Assembly (NCBI GenBank): GCA_913065125.1
Contig: CAJYAG010000002.1
Location: 310,001 to 374,000 of the forward strand
Origin: an uncultured Flavobacteriaceae bacterium
Lineage (GTDB): Bacteria; Bacteroidota; Bacteroidia; Flavobacteriales; Flavobacteriaceae
Direction of reading: 5' to 3'
DNA: 64,000 nucleotides
The translations under genes were made by a program, and so were the position numbers. The notes beneath the pieces are model-generated. The model saw nothing but the letters and a program-made list of their open reading frames with translations. It searched no databases and was not told the DNA's origin. Of the stretch, positions 44,460 to 53,683 are shown piece by piece (the stretch's first letter is position 1; each line of letters starts with the position of its first letter).

Positions 44460-44555
44460 TTTTAAAATTCTATTGAAATAAAACATTCCTTTTCTAATAA
44501 GGTTTGGCATACAGTTTGACTAACCTATATCGAAACACTAAAAATGTAATTAATT

Positions 44556-45410
44556 ATGAAAATTAAGAATTTTATTTTAAGTTTAGTAATAATAGTGGCT
44601 TTTAACTTTACAAGTTGCTCTAAAAGTGGTGAAAGTACCTCTACTGTTAAAATAAATTTAGTAGATGCTCCTGGAAAGTATGAAAAAGTATTAGTTAATA
44701 TCATTGATGTTCAGTACAACAGAAGTGATGATGATGCTGGTTGGGTAAGTTTTAATGGATTTATTCCTCCTATAACAAATGATCCTTTTAACCGTATAGA
44801 TCTAACTGAATTAATCGCTGGGACTTCTTTAGTGCTAACAAATGAGGAAGTTGAGTCTGGAGCACTAAAACACATTAGGTTGGTTTTAGGCGATAATAAT
44901 GCTTTAGTATTTGAAGGAGGAACTCAAGAAATAGCTCTTTCAACACCTAGTGCACAACAATCTGGTTTAAAAATTAATGTCAATGCTAATTTAGAGCCTG
45001 GTTTTTCTTATAACTTTATTTTAGATTGGGATGTGCAAAAATCTATTGTAGAAGCAGGTAGTTCTGGAGCATATAATCTAAAACCTGTAATTAGAATGAT
45101 TGCTGAGGTCAATTCTGGAACAATTGAAGGTAGAATAGCAGATACAGACGAAACAACAACTAATCTTATACCAATTGCAAATGCAGTTGTAACAGCATAT
45201 AATGATTCTGACACTTCTTTTGTAACAGCAATAAGCTCAACATATACAAATGAAGAAGGAAACTTTAGTTTAAAAGGGTTACCTAAAGGAAGCTATAAAT
45301 TAAAAGTTGAAAAAGACGGATATACTACATATATATCTACTAGTGCTATATCAGTAGCAGTTGGCGAAAAGACAACTGTAGCTAGTATTCCAATGACTAA
45401 ATCGTCTTAG
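44556..45410 (+). CDS. DUF4382 lipoprotein with C-terminal carboxypeptidase-regulatory-like domain
   Basis: A 284-residue lipoprotein (signal ends NFTSC). The first part, starting STVKINLVDAPGKYEKVLVNI, matches DUF4382. The last about 90 residues (GTIEGRIADTDE to KDGYTTY) form a carboxypeptidase-regulatory-like beta-sandwich with the GNFSLKGLPKGSYKLKV signature. It is probably surface-exposed and ligand-binding. Single-gene unit with a terminator. Confidence 0.82.
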   Translation: MKIKNFILSLVIIVAFNFTSCSKSGESTSTVKINLVDAPGKYEKVLVNIIDVQYNRSDDDAGWVSFNGFIPPITNDPFNRIDLTELIAGTSLVLTNEEVESGALKHIRLVLGDNNALVFEGGTQEIALSTPSAQQSGLKINVNANLEPGFSYNFILDWDVQKSIVEAGSSGAYNLKPVIRMIAEVNSGTIEGRIADTDETTTNLIPIANAVVTAYNDSDTSFVTAISSTYTNEEGNFSLKGLPKGSYKLKVEKDGYTTYISTSAISVAVGEKTTVASIPMTKSS

Positions 45411-45436
45411 GTTTTCTAGTTTATTAAAACATACTA

Positions 45437-45468
45437 AAAAAGAGGTTCTTACAGAGCCTCTTTTTTTA
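45437..45468 (+). terminator. Terminator between DUF4382 and the SDR gene
   Basis: AGAGGTTCT (45441-45449) pairs with AGAGCCTCT (45453-45461, one G-T pair), followed by Ts. The stem touches the SDR stop codon from the other side and may serve both genes. Confidence 0.7.
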
Positions 45469-46207
45469 TTATTGTAGCACTTGCTTGCGCTGTTGGATAC
45501 ACAATTAAATCTTCAATATTAACATGATAAGGTCTTGTAATTACAAAGTGAATAATATCTGCAATATCTTCTGCTTGTAATGCTTTATATCCAGAATAGA
45601 CTGATTTTGCTTTTTCTGTATCGCCTTTAAAACGAACTTCAGAAAATGCTGTTTCAACTGCTCCTGGATGAATTGCACAAACACGAATGTTGTGTTTGTT
45701 TAAATCGATCCTCATTCCTTTGTTTAACGCATTTACAGCGTATTTAGAAGCACAATACACATTTCCGTTTGGATAGACTTCTTTTCCTGCAATAGAGCCA
45801 ATATTTACAATAAATCCGCTGTTTTTTGCAGTCATTTTAGGAATGATCGCTTTAGAAACATATAACAATCCTTTTACATTGATGTCTAACATGGCATCCC
45901 AATCATCCGTATCGCCATCTTGAATGGTACTCAATCCATGAGCATTACCAGCGTTGTTGATTAAAATATCTACATCACTAAAATTTTCTGGTAAAGAATT
46001 GATTGCTAAAAAAACATCTTCTTTGTTACGAACATCAAATTGTAAAATTGTCACGTCGGTAAGTTTTCCTAATTCTTTTTGAAGTTCTTCTAATCGTTCT
46101 TTTCTTCTTCCACAAAGGATTAAACGAATTTGGTTTTTAGCAAACAGTTCTGCAGTTGCTTTTCCGATTCCAGATGTTGCTCCGGTTATAAGTGCAGTTA
46201 AACTCAT
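45449..46207 (-). CDS. Short-chain dehydrogenase/reductase (YdfG-like)
   Basis: A 252-residue classical SDR. The cofactor motif TGATSGIG is at residues 8-15, NNAG in INNAGNAHG, and the active-site Tyr-x3-Lys in YCASK. The length and GRRKERL after the glycine motif (NADP preference) fit the YdfG/serine-3-dehydrogenase group acting on 3-hydroxy acids or malonic semialdehyde. The start at 46207 gives the standard SDR N-terminus MSLTALITG; a -7 element lies 42 bases upstream. Confidence 0.88.
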   Translation of the reverse strand: MSLTALITGATSGIGKATAELFAKNQIRLILCGRRKERLEELQKELGKLTDVTILQFDVRNKEDVFLAINSLPENFSDVDILINNAGNAHGLSTIQDGDTDDWDAMLDINVKGLLYVSKAIIPKMTAKNSGFIVNIGSIAGKEVYPNGNVYCASKYAVNALNKGMRIDLNKHNIRVCAIHPGAVETAFSEVRFKGDTEKAKSVYSGYKALQAEDIADIIHFVITRPYHVNIEDLIVYPTAQASATIIKKEAL

Positions 46208-46249
46208 TGATTTTCTTTTTGTTAAAGATACTTGAGTTGGTTTAAAAAT

Positions 46250-46257
46250 CAAAACTA
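46250..46257 (-). promoter_or_regulatory. -7 element of the SDR gene
   Basis: Minus-strand TAGTTTTG, 42 bases before the SDR start. Confidence 0.45.
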
Positions 46258-46264
46258 AACCGCA

Positions 46265-46322
46265 TGAAAAAACCGCTCTACCTCTAGAGCGGTTTACTTT
46301 AATTGGTTGTTTACACAACCAA
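46265..46322 (-). terminator. Terminator (two adjacent hairpins) of the lipoprotein gene at 46345
   Basis: AAACCGCTCTA (46270-46280) pairs with TAGAGCGGTTT (46285-46295); on the minus strand six Ts follow. A second hairpin, TTGGTTGT-TTAC-ACAACCAA (46303-46322), lies just before it. Confidence 0.8.
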
Positions 46323-46344
46323 CTAAAAATCAACTAACCAAACT

Positions 46345-47262
46345 TTATTTTAAATGTCTTCTAACTTTTGTTTCTCTTTGTATCTTAGTTCGTTTTCTAC
46401 CGCTGTTCCTTACAGTTGGTTTTGCTTTTCCTCCTTTTAAGAATTGTATAAAACCTCGTCCATTAAATTCATAAGTTGTTTGCGAACTTATGTGGTATAA
46501 ACTTACTTTACTATCATTAATAACGCTTAACTCAAATTCTTCATTGTCTCCGCCATCATAATTAAGTGTTAAAATCTTTAGGTTGTTATAATTCTGCACA
46601 TCATATATGTTATAACTACCTACAAAATTCCAATTAATAATATCAATATCTGTGCCAAAAGGATCTTTTGACGAATAGAAAGTGGTGTTATTTTCTGGTG
46701 TAAATTGTAAAAACATTTCTTCGTCAAAAGCATTTATAGTTCCTGAATTACTAGTGCTTATTTTTTCCCAAGCAACATATTCTTGCAGAAAATATTCGAT
46801 GTTTTCATAAAACAATTTATCATAATCAAAATTGTTTCTTTGATATCCAGTTAAATAATAGGAAACATCATTATATGTATCGTCTATTCGTATTTCGTTT
46901 GCAGAAATAACAAATACATCAAAATCATAGCTTCCGTCTAAAGTGTGATCTATTTCTAAATAGCCTTTGTATGTATTATAGTTTCCTACTTTAATTCCTA
47001 AGCCATTTCCAGTGATTCCTATATCAGCAATATTATTATTTGCATAGAATTGTCCGTTAAAAAAAGAAACTGTAAATGCTTTAGATAAAAACGGAACATC
47101 TCCATTTCCTGTCGTTTTATGATAATCTACATACCACAAATCATATTCTGTCATTACTTCTTCAAGTGGAATTTCGTATATATAATCATCATCTAAAAGT
47201 GTACATGATGTAAATATAGCTCCAGTAATAAGAAGTATTAAAAGTAGTTTTACTGATTTCAT
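46345..47262 (-). CDS. Lipoprotein with a strongly basic C-terminal tail
   Basis: A 305-residue lipoprotein (signal ends IFTSC), start at MKSVKLLL. The mature part is acidic and aromatic, predicted as beta-rich lipocalin-like repeats (SYYLTGYQ, LTLNYDGGD). The last about 30 residues are very basic (RNSGRKRTKIQRE). This combination recurs in Bacteroidetes lipoproteins without known function. It shares the MKS-K-LLL signal type with the next upstream lipoprotein but is separated from it by a terminator. Confidence 0.7.
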   Translation of the reverse strand: MKSVKLLLILLITGAIFTSCTLLDDDYIYEIPLEEVMTEYDLWYVDYHKTTGNGDVPFLSKAFTVSFFNGQFYANNNIADIGITGNGLGIKVGNYNTYKGYLEIDHTLDGSYDFDVFVISANEIRIDDTYNDVSYYLTGYQRNNFDYDKLFYENIEYFLQEYVAWEKISTSNSGTINAFDEEMFLQFTPENNTTFYSSKDPFGTDIDIINWNFVGSYNIYDVQNYNNLKILTLNYDGGDNEEFELSVINDSKVSLYHISSQTTYEFNGRGFIQFLKGGKAKPTVRNSGRKRTKIQRETKVRRHLK

Positions 47263-47309
47263 AAGCATTAGTTTTATGGTTATGCTGTTGTAATTTCAAA
47301 TTACGTGCC

Positions 47310-47342
47310 AAAAAGAAAAGGCAACCAGATGCCGGTTGCCTT
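47310..47342 (-). terminator. Terminator of the lipoprotein gene at 47366
   Basis: AAGGCAACC (47318-47326) pairs with GGTTGCCTT (47334-47342); the minus strand continues TTTTCTTTTT. Confidence 0.8.
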
Positions 47343-47365
47343 ATATACTTATAAATGGTATTTTC

Positions 47366-47857
47366 TTATGGATAAAAAACAGTGTCTGTTTTTTTAATTT
47401 TTGATACTTTATAATAGTAAGTTTTTTTACCAGAAATGTAGCTAACTACTGCTTCATTTGGTTCTAAATTAAATGGAATTGTTTCTCTTTTAATTTTTGG
47501 ATTATTACGTTCATCACTCATTACCACTCCTCCATTTACAGTAGTTTTTGTTCTAGTTTCTAGAACCATTTCTGCTGAAGTGCTTATGTTGGCTATCACA
47601 TATTTTTTTCCTTTCCTCTCTGTGGTACTCGCATCTACAACTTTATTGTGAAAATATATTTTCTTAAAAGTAATGTTTGCATCGTTTTCTACACCAATAA
47701 TTAAATTTGTTCCGCTTACACCAGGTTGCCCGCCAACCCAATTGTGATACGTTGCTCCAAAAACTCTAAAAGGTGCCGATTTAGTTAACTTTAATGTGCT
47801 ACAACTTGAAAAACTAACAGCTACGCAGAAGAAGAGAAGTAATTTTATTGATTTCAT
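47366..47857 (-). CDS. Small lipoprotein of unknown function
   Basis: A 163-residue lipoprotein; the signal peptide ends in FSSC. The mature domain is beta-rich (ATYHNWVGGQPGVSGTNLII start, several KKYVIANI-type strands) and has no recognised family. Flanked by its own terminator and by the ATP synthase terminator upstream, so it is an independent unit. A periplasmic or outer-membrane location is likely. Confidence 0.7.
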   Translation of the reverse strand: MKSIKLLLFFCVAVSFSSCSTLKLTKSAPFRVFGATYHNWVGGQPGVSGTNLIIGVENDANITFKKIYFHNKVVDASTTERKGKKYVIANISTSAEMVLETRTKTTVNGGVVMSDERNNPKIKRETIPFNLEPNEAVVSYISGKKTYYYKVSKIKKTDTVFYP

Positions 47858-47898
47858 AAATGTCTTTTTATATTCTATTTCAATTGTTATGCCAATTT

Positions 47899-47936
47899 AC
47901 AAAAAAAAGAGCTTATCAAAATTGATAAGCTCTTTT
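47899..47936 (-). terminator. Terminator of the atp operon
   Basis: A 15-bp perfect stem (47905-47919 and 47922-47936, core AAAAGAGCTTATCAA) with a 2-base loop; on the minus strand a run of eight Ts follows. It ends the operon after atpG, so atpD and atpC are not part of it. Confidence 0.92.
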
Positions 47937-47958
47937 AAATATACTTGTAAAATTATAT

Positions 47959-48822
47959 CTAATTGTTTAATGCCTCAGCACCTCCAACGATTTCAAGAAT
48001 TTCGTTGGTAATTGCAGCTTGACGTGCTTTGTTGTACGTTAACAATAAATCGTCACGTAAATCTGTAGCATTATCTGTTGCTTTATGCATCGCTGTCATT
48101 CGAGCACCGTGTTCTGCGGCAAAACTATCTCTAATAGATTTGTACAATTGTGTTTTTAATGACTTCGGAATTAACTCTAAAACAATTTCTTCTTTAGAAG
48201 GTTCAAAAATGTAGTCTAAATTTGCATTTACGTTTTCTCCTTCCACAGGTTTTATTGGTAAAAATTGCTCTACAGTTGGTATTTGAGTTGCTGCATTTTT
48301 AAACCTATTGTAAACAATTTCTATTTTATCATAGCTACCGTCAACAAATAAACTCATTAATTTTTCAGCAATTACAGAAACATTATCAAAAGTTAGGTCA
48401 TCAAAAATATCGTTATTATTATCAATAACATTGTATTTTTTTGATAAGATTCCATGTCCTTTTTTACCAATAGTAAGCAAATCTACGGTACAATTGTTAT
48501 AATTATCCTCAATTGTTTTTAAAGTTTCTTTGATTACATAAGAATTAAATCCACCACATAAACCTCTATTAGAAGTAACAACCACAATTAATACTTTAGA
48601 AACTTCTTTCTGATTAGAATATGCACCTCCAGCGTCACCATCTAAAGTAGCGCTTAAACTTTGTAACAATTCGGTTAACTTAGATGAATATGGACGCATT
48701 GCAGTAATTGCATCTTGCGCTTTTTTCAACTTAGCAGCAGATACCATTTTCATGGCACTTGTAATCTGCATGGTAGAACCAATCGATGTTATCCTATTAC
48801 GTATTTCTTTTAAGTTTGCCAT
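47959..48822 (-). CDS. atpG: ATP synthase gamma subunit
   Basis: A 287-residue central-stalk subunit. The N-terminal helix ANLKEIRNRITSIGSTMQIT and the C-terminal helix ending RQAAITNEILEIVGGAEAL are the two long coiled-coil arms that turn inside the alpha3-beta3 head. The SNRGLCGGFN motif is present. Last gene of the operon before the terminator. Confidence 0.96.
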   Translation of the reverse strand: MANLKEIRNRITSIGSTMQITSAMKMVSAAKLKKAQDAITAMRPYSSKLTELLQSLSATLDGDAGGAYSNQKEVSKVLIVVVTSNRGLCGGFNSYVIKETLKTIEDNYNNCTVDLLTIGKKGHGILSKKYNVIDNNNDIFDDLTFDNVSVIAEKLMSLFVDGSYDKIEIVYNRFKNAATQIPTVEQFLPIKPVEGENVNANLDYIFEPSKEEIVLELIPKSLKTQLYKSIRDSFAAEHGARMTAMHKATDNATDLRDDLLLTYNKARQAAITNEILEIVGGAEALNN

Positions 48823-48880
48823 TCTTTGTTATTTGAATGATGAAATTCTCACTTTCGTAAGAATTACAACTATATTAAGC

Positions 48881-50455
48881 TTAATATTTGCTTGAAATCT
48901 CTTTTGCAGCGTCTTCTAACGTAGCAATAACTTCATCAGTTAATTTTCCAGATTTAATAGTATCTAACACATCTCTGTGCTTAGCGTTTAAATATGAAAT
49001 ATAATCTGCTTCAAATTCTTTAACTTTTTCTACTGGAACTTTACTTAACAAGTTTTTAGAACCTGCATAAATAATTGCAACCTGATCTTCAACTGAGTAA
49101 GGATCGTTTTGTGCTTGCTTTAAAATTTCAACATTACGTTGTCCTTTAGAAATTACACTCATTGTTGCGGCATCTAAATCAGAACCAAATTTTGCAAACG
49201 CTTCTAATTCACGGTATGCTGCTTGATCTAATTTTAATGTTCCAGATACTTTCTTCATTGATTTAATCTGTGCGTTACCTCCAACACGAGATACAGAAAT
49301 ACCTACGTTAATTGCTGGACGTACACCAGAGTTAAATAAATCTCCGTCTAAGAAGATTTGTCCATCCGTAATCGAAATTACGTTTGTTGGAATATATGCT
49401 GATACGTCTCCTGCTTGTGTTTCAATAATTGGCAATGCAGTTAAAGAACCTCCACCTTTTACAATTCCTTTTAAAGAATCTGGTAAATCGTTCATTTCAC
49501 TAGCAATTTTATCATCATTGATCACTTTTGCCGCACGTTCTAATAACCTTGAGTGTAAGTAAAATACATCACCAGGATATGCCTCACGTCCCGGTGGTCT
49601 TCTTAATAATAAAGAAATCTCACGGTATGCAACAGCTTGTTTAGATAAATCATCATAAATAATTAAAGCTGGTCTTCCAGAATCTCTAAAATACTCTCCA
49701 ATTGCTGCTCCAGCAAACGGTGCATATACTTGCATTGCTGCAGGATCTGATGCATTTGCTGCTACAATTGTAGTATACGCCATAGCTCCTTTTTCTTCTA
49801 ACATATTTGCAATTGCTGCAACTGTAGAAGCTTTTTGACCAATAGCTACATAAATACAATAAACTGGCTCACCAGCATCGTAAAATTCTTTTTGATTTAA
49901 AATCGTATCTAAAGCAACTGTAGATTTACCTGTTTGACGATCTCCAATGATTAACTCACGTTGTCCACGTCCAACTGGAATCATTGCATCAATAGATTTA
50001 ATTCCTGTTTGTAATGGTTCCGTTACAGGTTCTCTATAAATAACTCCTGGAGCTCTACGCTCTAGAGGCATTTCATAAGTTTTTCCTTCAATCGGACCTT
50101 TACCGTCAATAGGGCTTCCTAAAGTATCAACTACACGACCAATAATACCTTCTCCGGCTTTTAAAGAAGCAATTCTTTCAGTTCTTTTTACTACAGAACC
50201 TTCTACAACAGATGTTGGGTCTCCTAATAATACAACTCCTACGTTGTCTTCTTCAAGGTTTAATACAATTCCTTCTAATCCACTTTCGAATTCAACTAAT
50301 TCTCCGTATTGAACATTAGATAATCCATAAACACGAGCAATACCATCACCTACTTGTAATACAGTACCTACTTCGTTTAACGAAGCTTTTGCTTCGAAAT
50401 TTGTTAATTGTTGCTTTAATATTGCTGAAACTTCAGCTGGTTTAATTGCTGCCAT
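48881..50455 (-). CDS. atpA: ATP synthase alpha subunit
   Basis: A 524-residue F1 subunit. Walker [10 protein letters not shown], the alpha-specific Arg finger region [11 protein letters not shown] and [23 protein letters not shown] are visible. It binds non-catalytic nucleotide and completes the catalytic sites of beta, whose gene is not in this window. It lies 21 bases after atpH. Confidence 0.97.
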   Translation of the reverse strand: MAAIKPAEVSAILKQQLTNFEAKASLNEVGTVLQVGDGIARVYGLSNVQYGELVEFESGLEGIVLNLEEDNVGVVLLGDPTSVVEGSVVKRTERIASLKAGEGIIGRVVDTLGSPIDGKGPIEGKTYEMPLERRAPGVIYREPVTEPLQTGIKSIDAMIPVGRGQRELIIGDRQTGKSTVALDTILNQKEFYDAGEPVYCIYVAIGQKASTVAAIANMLEEKGAMAYTTIVAANASDPAAMQVYAPFAGAAIGEYFRDSGRPALIIYDDLSKQAVAYREISLLLRRPPGREAYPGDVFYLHSRLLERAAKVINDDKIASEMNDLPDSLKGIVKGGGSLTALPIIETQAGDVSAYIPTNVISITDGQIFLDGDLFNSGVRPAINVGISVSRVGGNAQIKSMKKVSGTLKLDQAAYRELEAFAKFGSDLDAATMSVISKGQRNVEILKQAQNDPYSVEDQVAIIYAGSKNLLSKVPVEKVKEFEADYISYLNAKHRDVLDTIKSGKLTDEVIATLEDAAKEISSKY

Positions 50456-50476
50456 CTTTTATAATTTGATGTAAAA

Positions 50477-51034
50477 TTAAATTTTTGGTATATATTGACT
50501 GTTGTCAAATTCTTTTCTTAACTCATTCAGGTTGCTAGAAATACTTGCGTCATACTGCATATCTCCAACACGTAATATAAATCCTCCTAAAATAGCTGGA
50601 TCAATTTTGTTTTCTATATTCGTTTTATTTCCTGTAAGTTCTATTATTTTCTGTAATATTTTATCCTCTAAACTTTTTGTTAATGGAACAGCTGTGGTAA
50701 CCTTAGCTGTATCCATGTTTTTTAAGAAATCATAAATGATTGTATATTGTTGCGCAATTTGTGCCAACATAATCATTCTTTTATTTTCTTCTAAAAGGTT
50801 AAATAAACCTAAAGTGATTGCATTTACTTTACCTGCAAAAAGAGCATCTAATACTTTCTTTTTATTTGATGCTTTTATTATTGGACTTTTCAACATTGTT
50901 TGAAAATCATCACTACCAGAAATAGTTTCGTAAATAAGTTGCATGTCTAAATTTACTTCACTTTCTAAAGACGATTCTTTTGCTAAATTTAAAATAGCTT
51001 TTGCGTAACGTAATGCTGGTCTTGCTCCTTTCAT
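50477..51034 (-). CDS. atpH: ATP synthase delta subunit
   Basis: A 185-residue stator subunit linking F1 alpha to subunit b. The N-terminal helical bundle (ALRYAKAILNLAKE) and the C-terminal block ILGGFILRVGDMQYDASIS are typical. It starts seven bases after atpF. Confidence 0.93.
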   Translation of the reverse strand: MKGARPALRYAKAILNLAKESSLESEVNLDMQLIYETISGSDDFQTMLKSPIIKASNKKKVLDALFAGKVNAITLGLFNLLEENKRMIMLAQIAQQYTIIYDFLKNMDTAKVTTAVPLTKSLEDKILQKIIELTGNKTNIENKIDPAILGGFILRVGDMQYDASISSNLNELRKEFDNSQYIPKI

Positions 51035-51041
51035 ACAATTA

Positions 51042-51542
51042 TTAGTTTAAAGTAACGTCTTTAAGCATTCCTTCTACCAATTTAATTTGGTCTTCTTGAG
51101 AAGTTAATTCCTTTTTAATTACTGCTTCGGCAATAATAATTGATAAATCACCAACTTCCTTTTTTAAATGTGCAATTGCAGCTTGCTTTTCTTGACCTAT
51201 TGCAACGATTGCTCCTTCAATTAATTTAGCAGCTTGTTCTTTTGCATCTTCTTTGGCTTCTGAAATCATTTTTTCTTTGATTTCTCTAGCTTCTTTCATC
51301 ATTGCGTCTCTTTCCGCTCTTGCTTCTTTAACTAGCTTTTCGTTATTCGCTGTTAAGTTTTGCATTTCTTTTTTAGCTTCTTCTGCAGATGCTAAAGCTT
51401 TTTTAATACCTTCTTCTCTGTCATTTACAGCATCTAAAATTGGTTTCCAAGCAAATTTCTTTAACAACAAAACCAATAGCACAAACAAAACGCCCATCCA
51501 TACAAATAGCCCTAAAGAAAAATCGTTTATTAACTTATCCAT
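51042..51542 (-). CDS. atpF: ATP synthase b subunit
   Basis: A 166-residue subunit: one N-terminal membrane helix (about residues 11-27, GLFVWMGVLFVLLVLLL) followed by a long charged coiled coil that forms the peripheral stalk. It lies 83 bases after atpE, and the gap holds a 15-bp hairpin. Confidence 0.95.
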   Translation of the reverse strand: MDKLINDFSLGLFVWMGVLFVLLVLLLKKFAWKPILDAVNDREEGIKKALASAEEAKKEMQNLTANNEKLVKEARAERDAMMKEAREIKEKMISEAKEDAKEQAAKLIEGAIVAIGQEKQAAIAHLKKEVGDLSIIIAEAVIKKELTSQEDQIKLVEGMLKDVTLN

Positions 51543-51583
51543 ATTATTATATCTATATAATTTTTATCTCTTGTTTAATAGTA

Positions 51584-51618
51584 AACAAAAGCTATAACCA
51601 ACCGTTATAGCTTTTGTT
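51584..51618 (-). promoter_or_regulatory. Intercistronic hairpin between atpE and atpF
   Basis: AACAAAAGCTATAAC (51584-51598) pairs perfectly with GTTATAGCTTTTGTT (51604-51618) around a 5-base loop, eight bases after the atpE stop. On the minus strand it is followed by TACTATT, only partly U-rich, so it may be a leaky terminator or a 3' stabiliser that raises c-subunit mRNA. Confidence 0.6.
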
Positions 51619-51625
51619 AGTTGTT

Positions 51626-51817
51626 TTAAGCTGCAAATAAAGCAGCAAATCCGATACCTTCAATTAAGGCAGCAGCAATTAACATTGCTGTTTGGATTTT
51701 TCCAGAAGCTTCTGGTTGACGTGCTATAGCGTCCATTGCTGAACCACCAATCTTACCGATACCTAAACCAGCTCCGATAACGATCAATCCTGCTCCAATA
51801 AAATTTAATCCTTCCAT
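51626..51817 (-). CDS. atpE: ATP synthase c subunit
   Basis: A 63-residue two-helix proteolipid, slightly shorter than the usual 70-80. The ion-binding carboxylate is Glu53 in ALIEGIGF; the polar loop is RQPEASGK. The residue after Glu53 is Gly and helix 1 lacks the Gln of Na+ binding sites, so a proton-coupled ring is expected. It lies between atpB (32 bases upstream) and an intercistronic hairpin. Confidence 0.95.
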   Translation of the reverse strand: MEGLNFIGAGLIVIGAGLGIGKIGGSAMDAIARQPEASGKIQTAMLIAAALIEGIGFAALFAA

Positions 51818-51849
51818 TATATATATATTTAATTATTAAACATTCAATT

Positions 51850-52944
51850 TTAGTGATCATCATGTTCTTCTACTGCTGAACCAAAGTACAGTGCAGATAA
51901 CATAGTGAAAATATAAGCTTGTAGCGCTGCTACTAATAATTCTAATAATGATAAAGCAAATGCCAATCCAAATGATAATGGGCTACCAATCCAGCTTTTA
52001 AAAATAAACATTAAACCAATAATACTCATTAATACAATATGACCTGCTGTAATGTTTGCATACAAACGAATCATCAATGAAAATGGCTTGATAACCAATC
52101 CTAATAACTCTATCGGAGCTAAAACAATTCTCATTAATTTAGGAACTCCTGGCATCCAGAAAATATGTCCCCAATAATTTTTGTTTGCAGTAACATTTGT
52201 CAATATAAATGTAATTAATGCCAACACTAAAGTTACAGCAATATTATTTGTTACGTTTACACCTAATGGAGTTAATCCTAACAAGTTAATAATCCACACA
52301 AAGAAAAATACCGTTAATAAATAACTCATGTATTTTCTATAATGCTTTTCTCCAATATTCGGAATTGCAATATCGTCTCTAATATATAAAATAATTGGCT
52401 CTAATAAACGACCAACACCTTTTGGTAAAGCATTTTTTTGGTAATTTTTTGCCATTCTTGTAAAAACAAAGAACATTAACAAACCAACTAAAAATATAAA
52501 TACCACGTTTTTAGTGATAGAAAAATCTAGTGGCTTTGCATTTGTTGGATGCTTTTCTGCATCATAAGTGATGGTTCCTTCGGCATCCGTTTTGTAAATT
52601 TTGTTGTGATATACCTTATAGTAGTTTCCTCCAACTTCTGCAACCGTTTCACCATGATGAAACTTAGATGACAAAAACACTTTTAAACCATTGTCCCATA
52701 AAATAATAGGTAACGGGGCTCCAATATGATGAACTTCCTTATTATCATCTGTATAAGAGAACAAACCAAAATCATATGAATCTAACAAGTGATGGTTGAT
52801 GTATTCTTTAATAGAAGCTTTTAAATTCTTTTCTTCTTTTGGTTGGTTTTCAACAGTTGTACTGTCACTGTGTTGAGCCACAGAAACAAACGAAACTAAA
52901 AATAGTAAAAACGTAATCTTTTTTATTGAAAATTTTCTTCGCAT
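51850..52944 (-). CDS. atpB: ATP synthase a subunit with N-terminal extension
   Basis: A 364-residue subunit, about 100 residues longer than E. coli AtpB. Residues 1-23 form a signal-peptide-like segment (FLLFLVSFVSVAQ), followed by an about 110-residue soluble part, then the membrane helices from about 145 on. The essential Arg is in FSLMIRLYANITAGH. The extension is shared by many Bacteroidetes. It has a -7 element 33 bases upstream, inside the operon. Confidence 0.95.
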   Translation of the reverse strand: MRRKFSIKKITFLLFLVSFVSVAQHSDSTTVENQPKEEKNLKASIKEYINHHLLDSYDFGLFSYTDDNKEVHHIGAPLPIILWDNGLKVFLSSKFHHGETVAEVGGNYYKVYHNKIYKTDAEGTITYDAEKHPTNAKPLDFSITKNVVFIFLVGLLMFFVFTRMAKNYQKNALPKGVGRLLEPIILYIRDDIAIPNIGEKHYRKYMSYLLTVFFFVWIINLLGLTPLGVNVTNNIAVTLVLALITFILTNVTANKNYWGHIFWMPGVPKLMRIVLAPIELLGLVIKPFSLMIRLYANITAGHIVLMSIIGLMFIFKSWIGSPLSFGLAFALSLLELLVAALQAYIFTMLSALYFGSAVEEHDDH

Positions 52945-52977
52945 ATCACTCGGATAATAGTGTCTTTAAAATCGGTG

Positions 52978-52985
52978 CAAAGGTA
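52978..52985 (-). promoter_or_regulatory. Internal -7 element before atpB
   Basis: Minus-strand TACCTTTG, 33 bases before atpB, in a 105-base gap. It would let the core atp genes be made apart from sprE and bactofilin. Confidence 0.5.
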
Positions 52986-53049
52986 GGTTTTTCTCTTAAA
53001 AATAAAAACTATTTATAACTTTATTTTAAGTGCTAAAATTTCACAGTTA

Positions 53050-53463
53050 TTATCCTTCTTTTTCTGGAAGATTTAAAAGCTTAATTAATGCCAAAGTTTC
53101 TATTAGTAGTGCATAAATATAAGGTATAAAAAACGCCATAAACTCTAATCTTGAAATAGTGCCATCTGAATGATAAGAAGGATAAAAAAAGATAAAAAAT
53201 ACAGCAAATTTTAAAAAACTGCCAAACATAAAAAGAAAACCTAATTGATTTTTTTGCCTTACTCTTAAAAAAAATAACACCAAAAAAATAATGATGGCTA
53301 ACAAACCATTAATAAAATAGGCTAAAACGATCTTAGCATCATAAATTAGCAAGTTGTAGTTTTCTAAAATAAAAGTATGAACAAAAAAAACCAGTAACAG
53401 ACCAATAATTAATTGAGTAAAAAAATTAACTACTACCTTTTGAGTACTATTCTTCTTTTTCAT
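53050..53463 (-). CDS. Four-helix membrane protein upstream of atpB
   Basis: A 137-residue protein with four predicted membrane helices and a basic N-terminus. It takes the place of AtpI in the operon but shows no clear AtpI motif; it resembles small Flavobacteria proteins (possibly DUF6168). It overlaps the AtpZ-like gene by 17 bases, so the two are translationally coupled. A role in assembly of the c-ring is possible but inferred only from position. Confidence 0.7.
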   Translation of the reverse strand: MKKKNSTQKVVVNFFTQLIIGLLLVFFVHTFILENYNLLIYDAKIVLAYFINGLLAIIIFLVLFFLRVRQKNQLGFLFMFGSFLKFAVFFIFFYPSYHSDGTISRLEFMAFFIPYIYALLIETLALIKLLNLPEKEG

Positions 53464-53683
53464 TTATTTTTTTTAACTGAATCATTAAGCTAATTAACGA
53501 GCCTACAAATCCGAAAAGTATAAAAATTAATGTGACGTAGTTTTTTTCAAATTGATAATGAGCATCAATTTTTTTTCCAAAGTAAGCGGCAAAGTAAATG
53601 GTAATTCCCATTTGCAATCCAACTCCACTAAGTCTAATAAACTTGTTAAGCGGTTTTTTCTTCGGATTTTGATTGTTGTTCAT
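53447..53683 (-). CDS. AtpZ/AtpI family membrane protein
   Basis: A 78-residue protein with two membrane helices (GLQMGITIYFAAYFGKKID and the FILFGFVGSLISLMIQL helix), matching the AtpZ/AtpI family that aids ATP synthase assembly or Mg2+ supply. It overlaps bactofilin by 38 bases at its 5' end and the next gene by 17 bases at its 3' end. Confidence 0.85.
   Translation of the reverse strand: MNNNQNPKKKPLNKFIRLSGVGLQMGITIYFAAYFGKKIDAHYQFEKNYVTLIFILFGFVGSLISLMIQLKKINEKEE

Noticed and set aside
46208-46333. N-terminal extension of the SDR protein by 42 residues
   Set aside because: The extension covers the -7 element and a terminator hairpin and has no SDR similarity.
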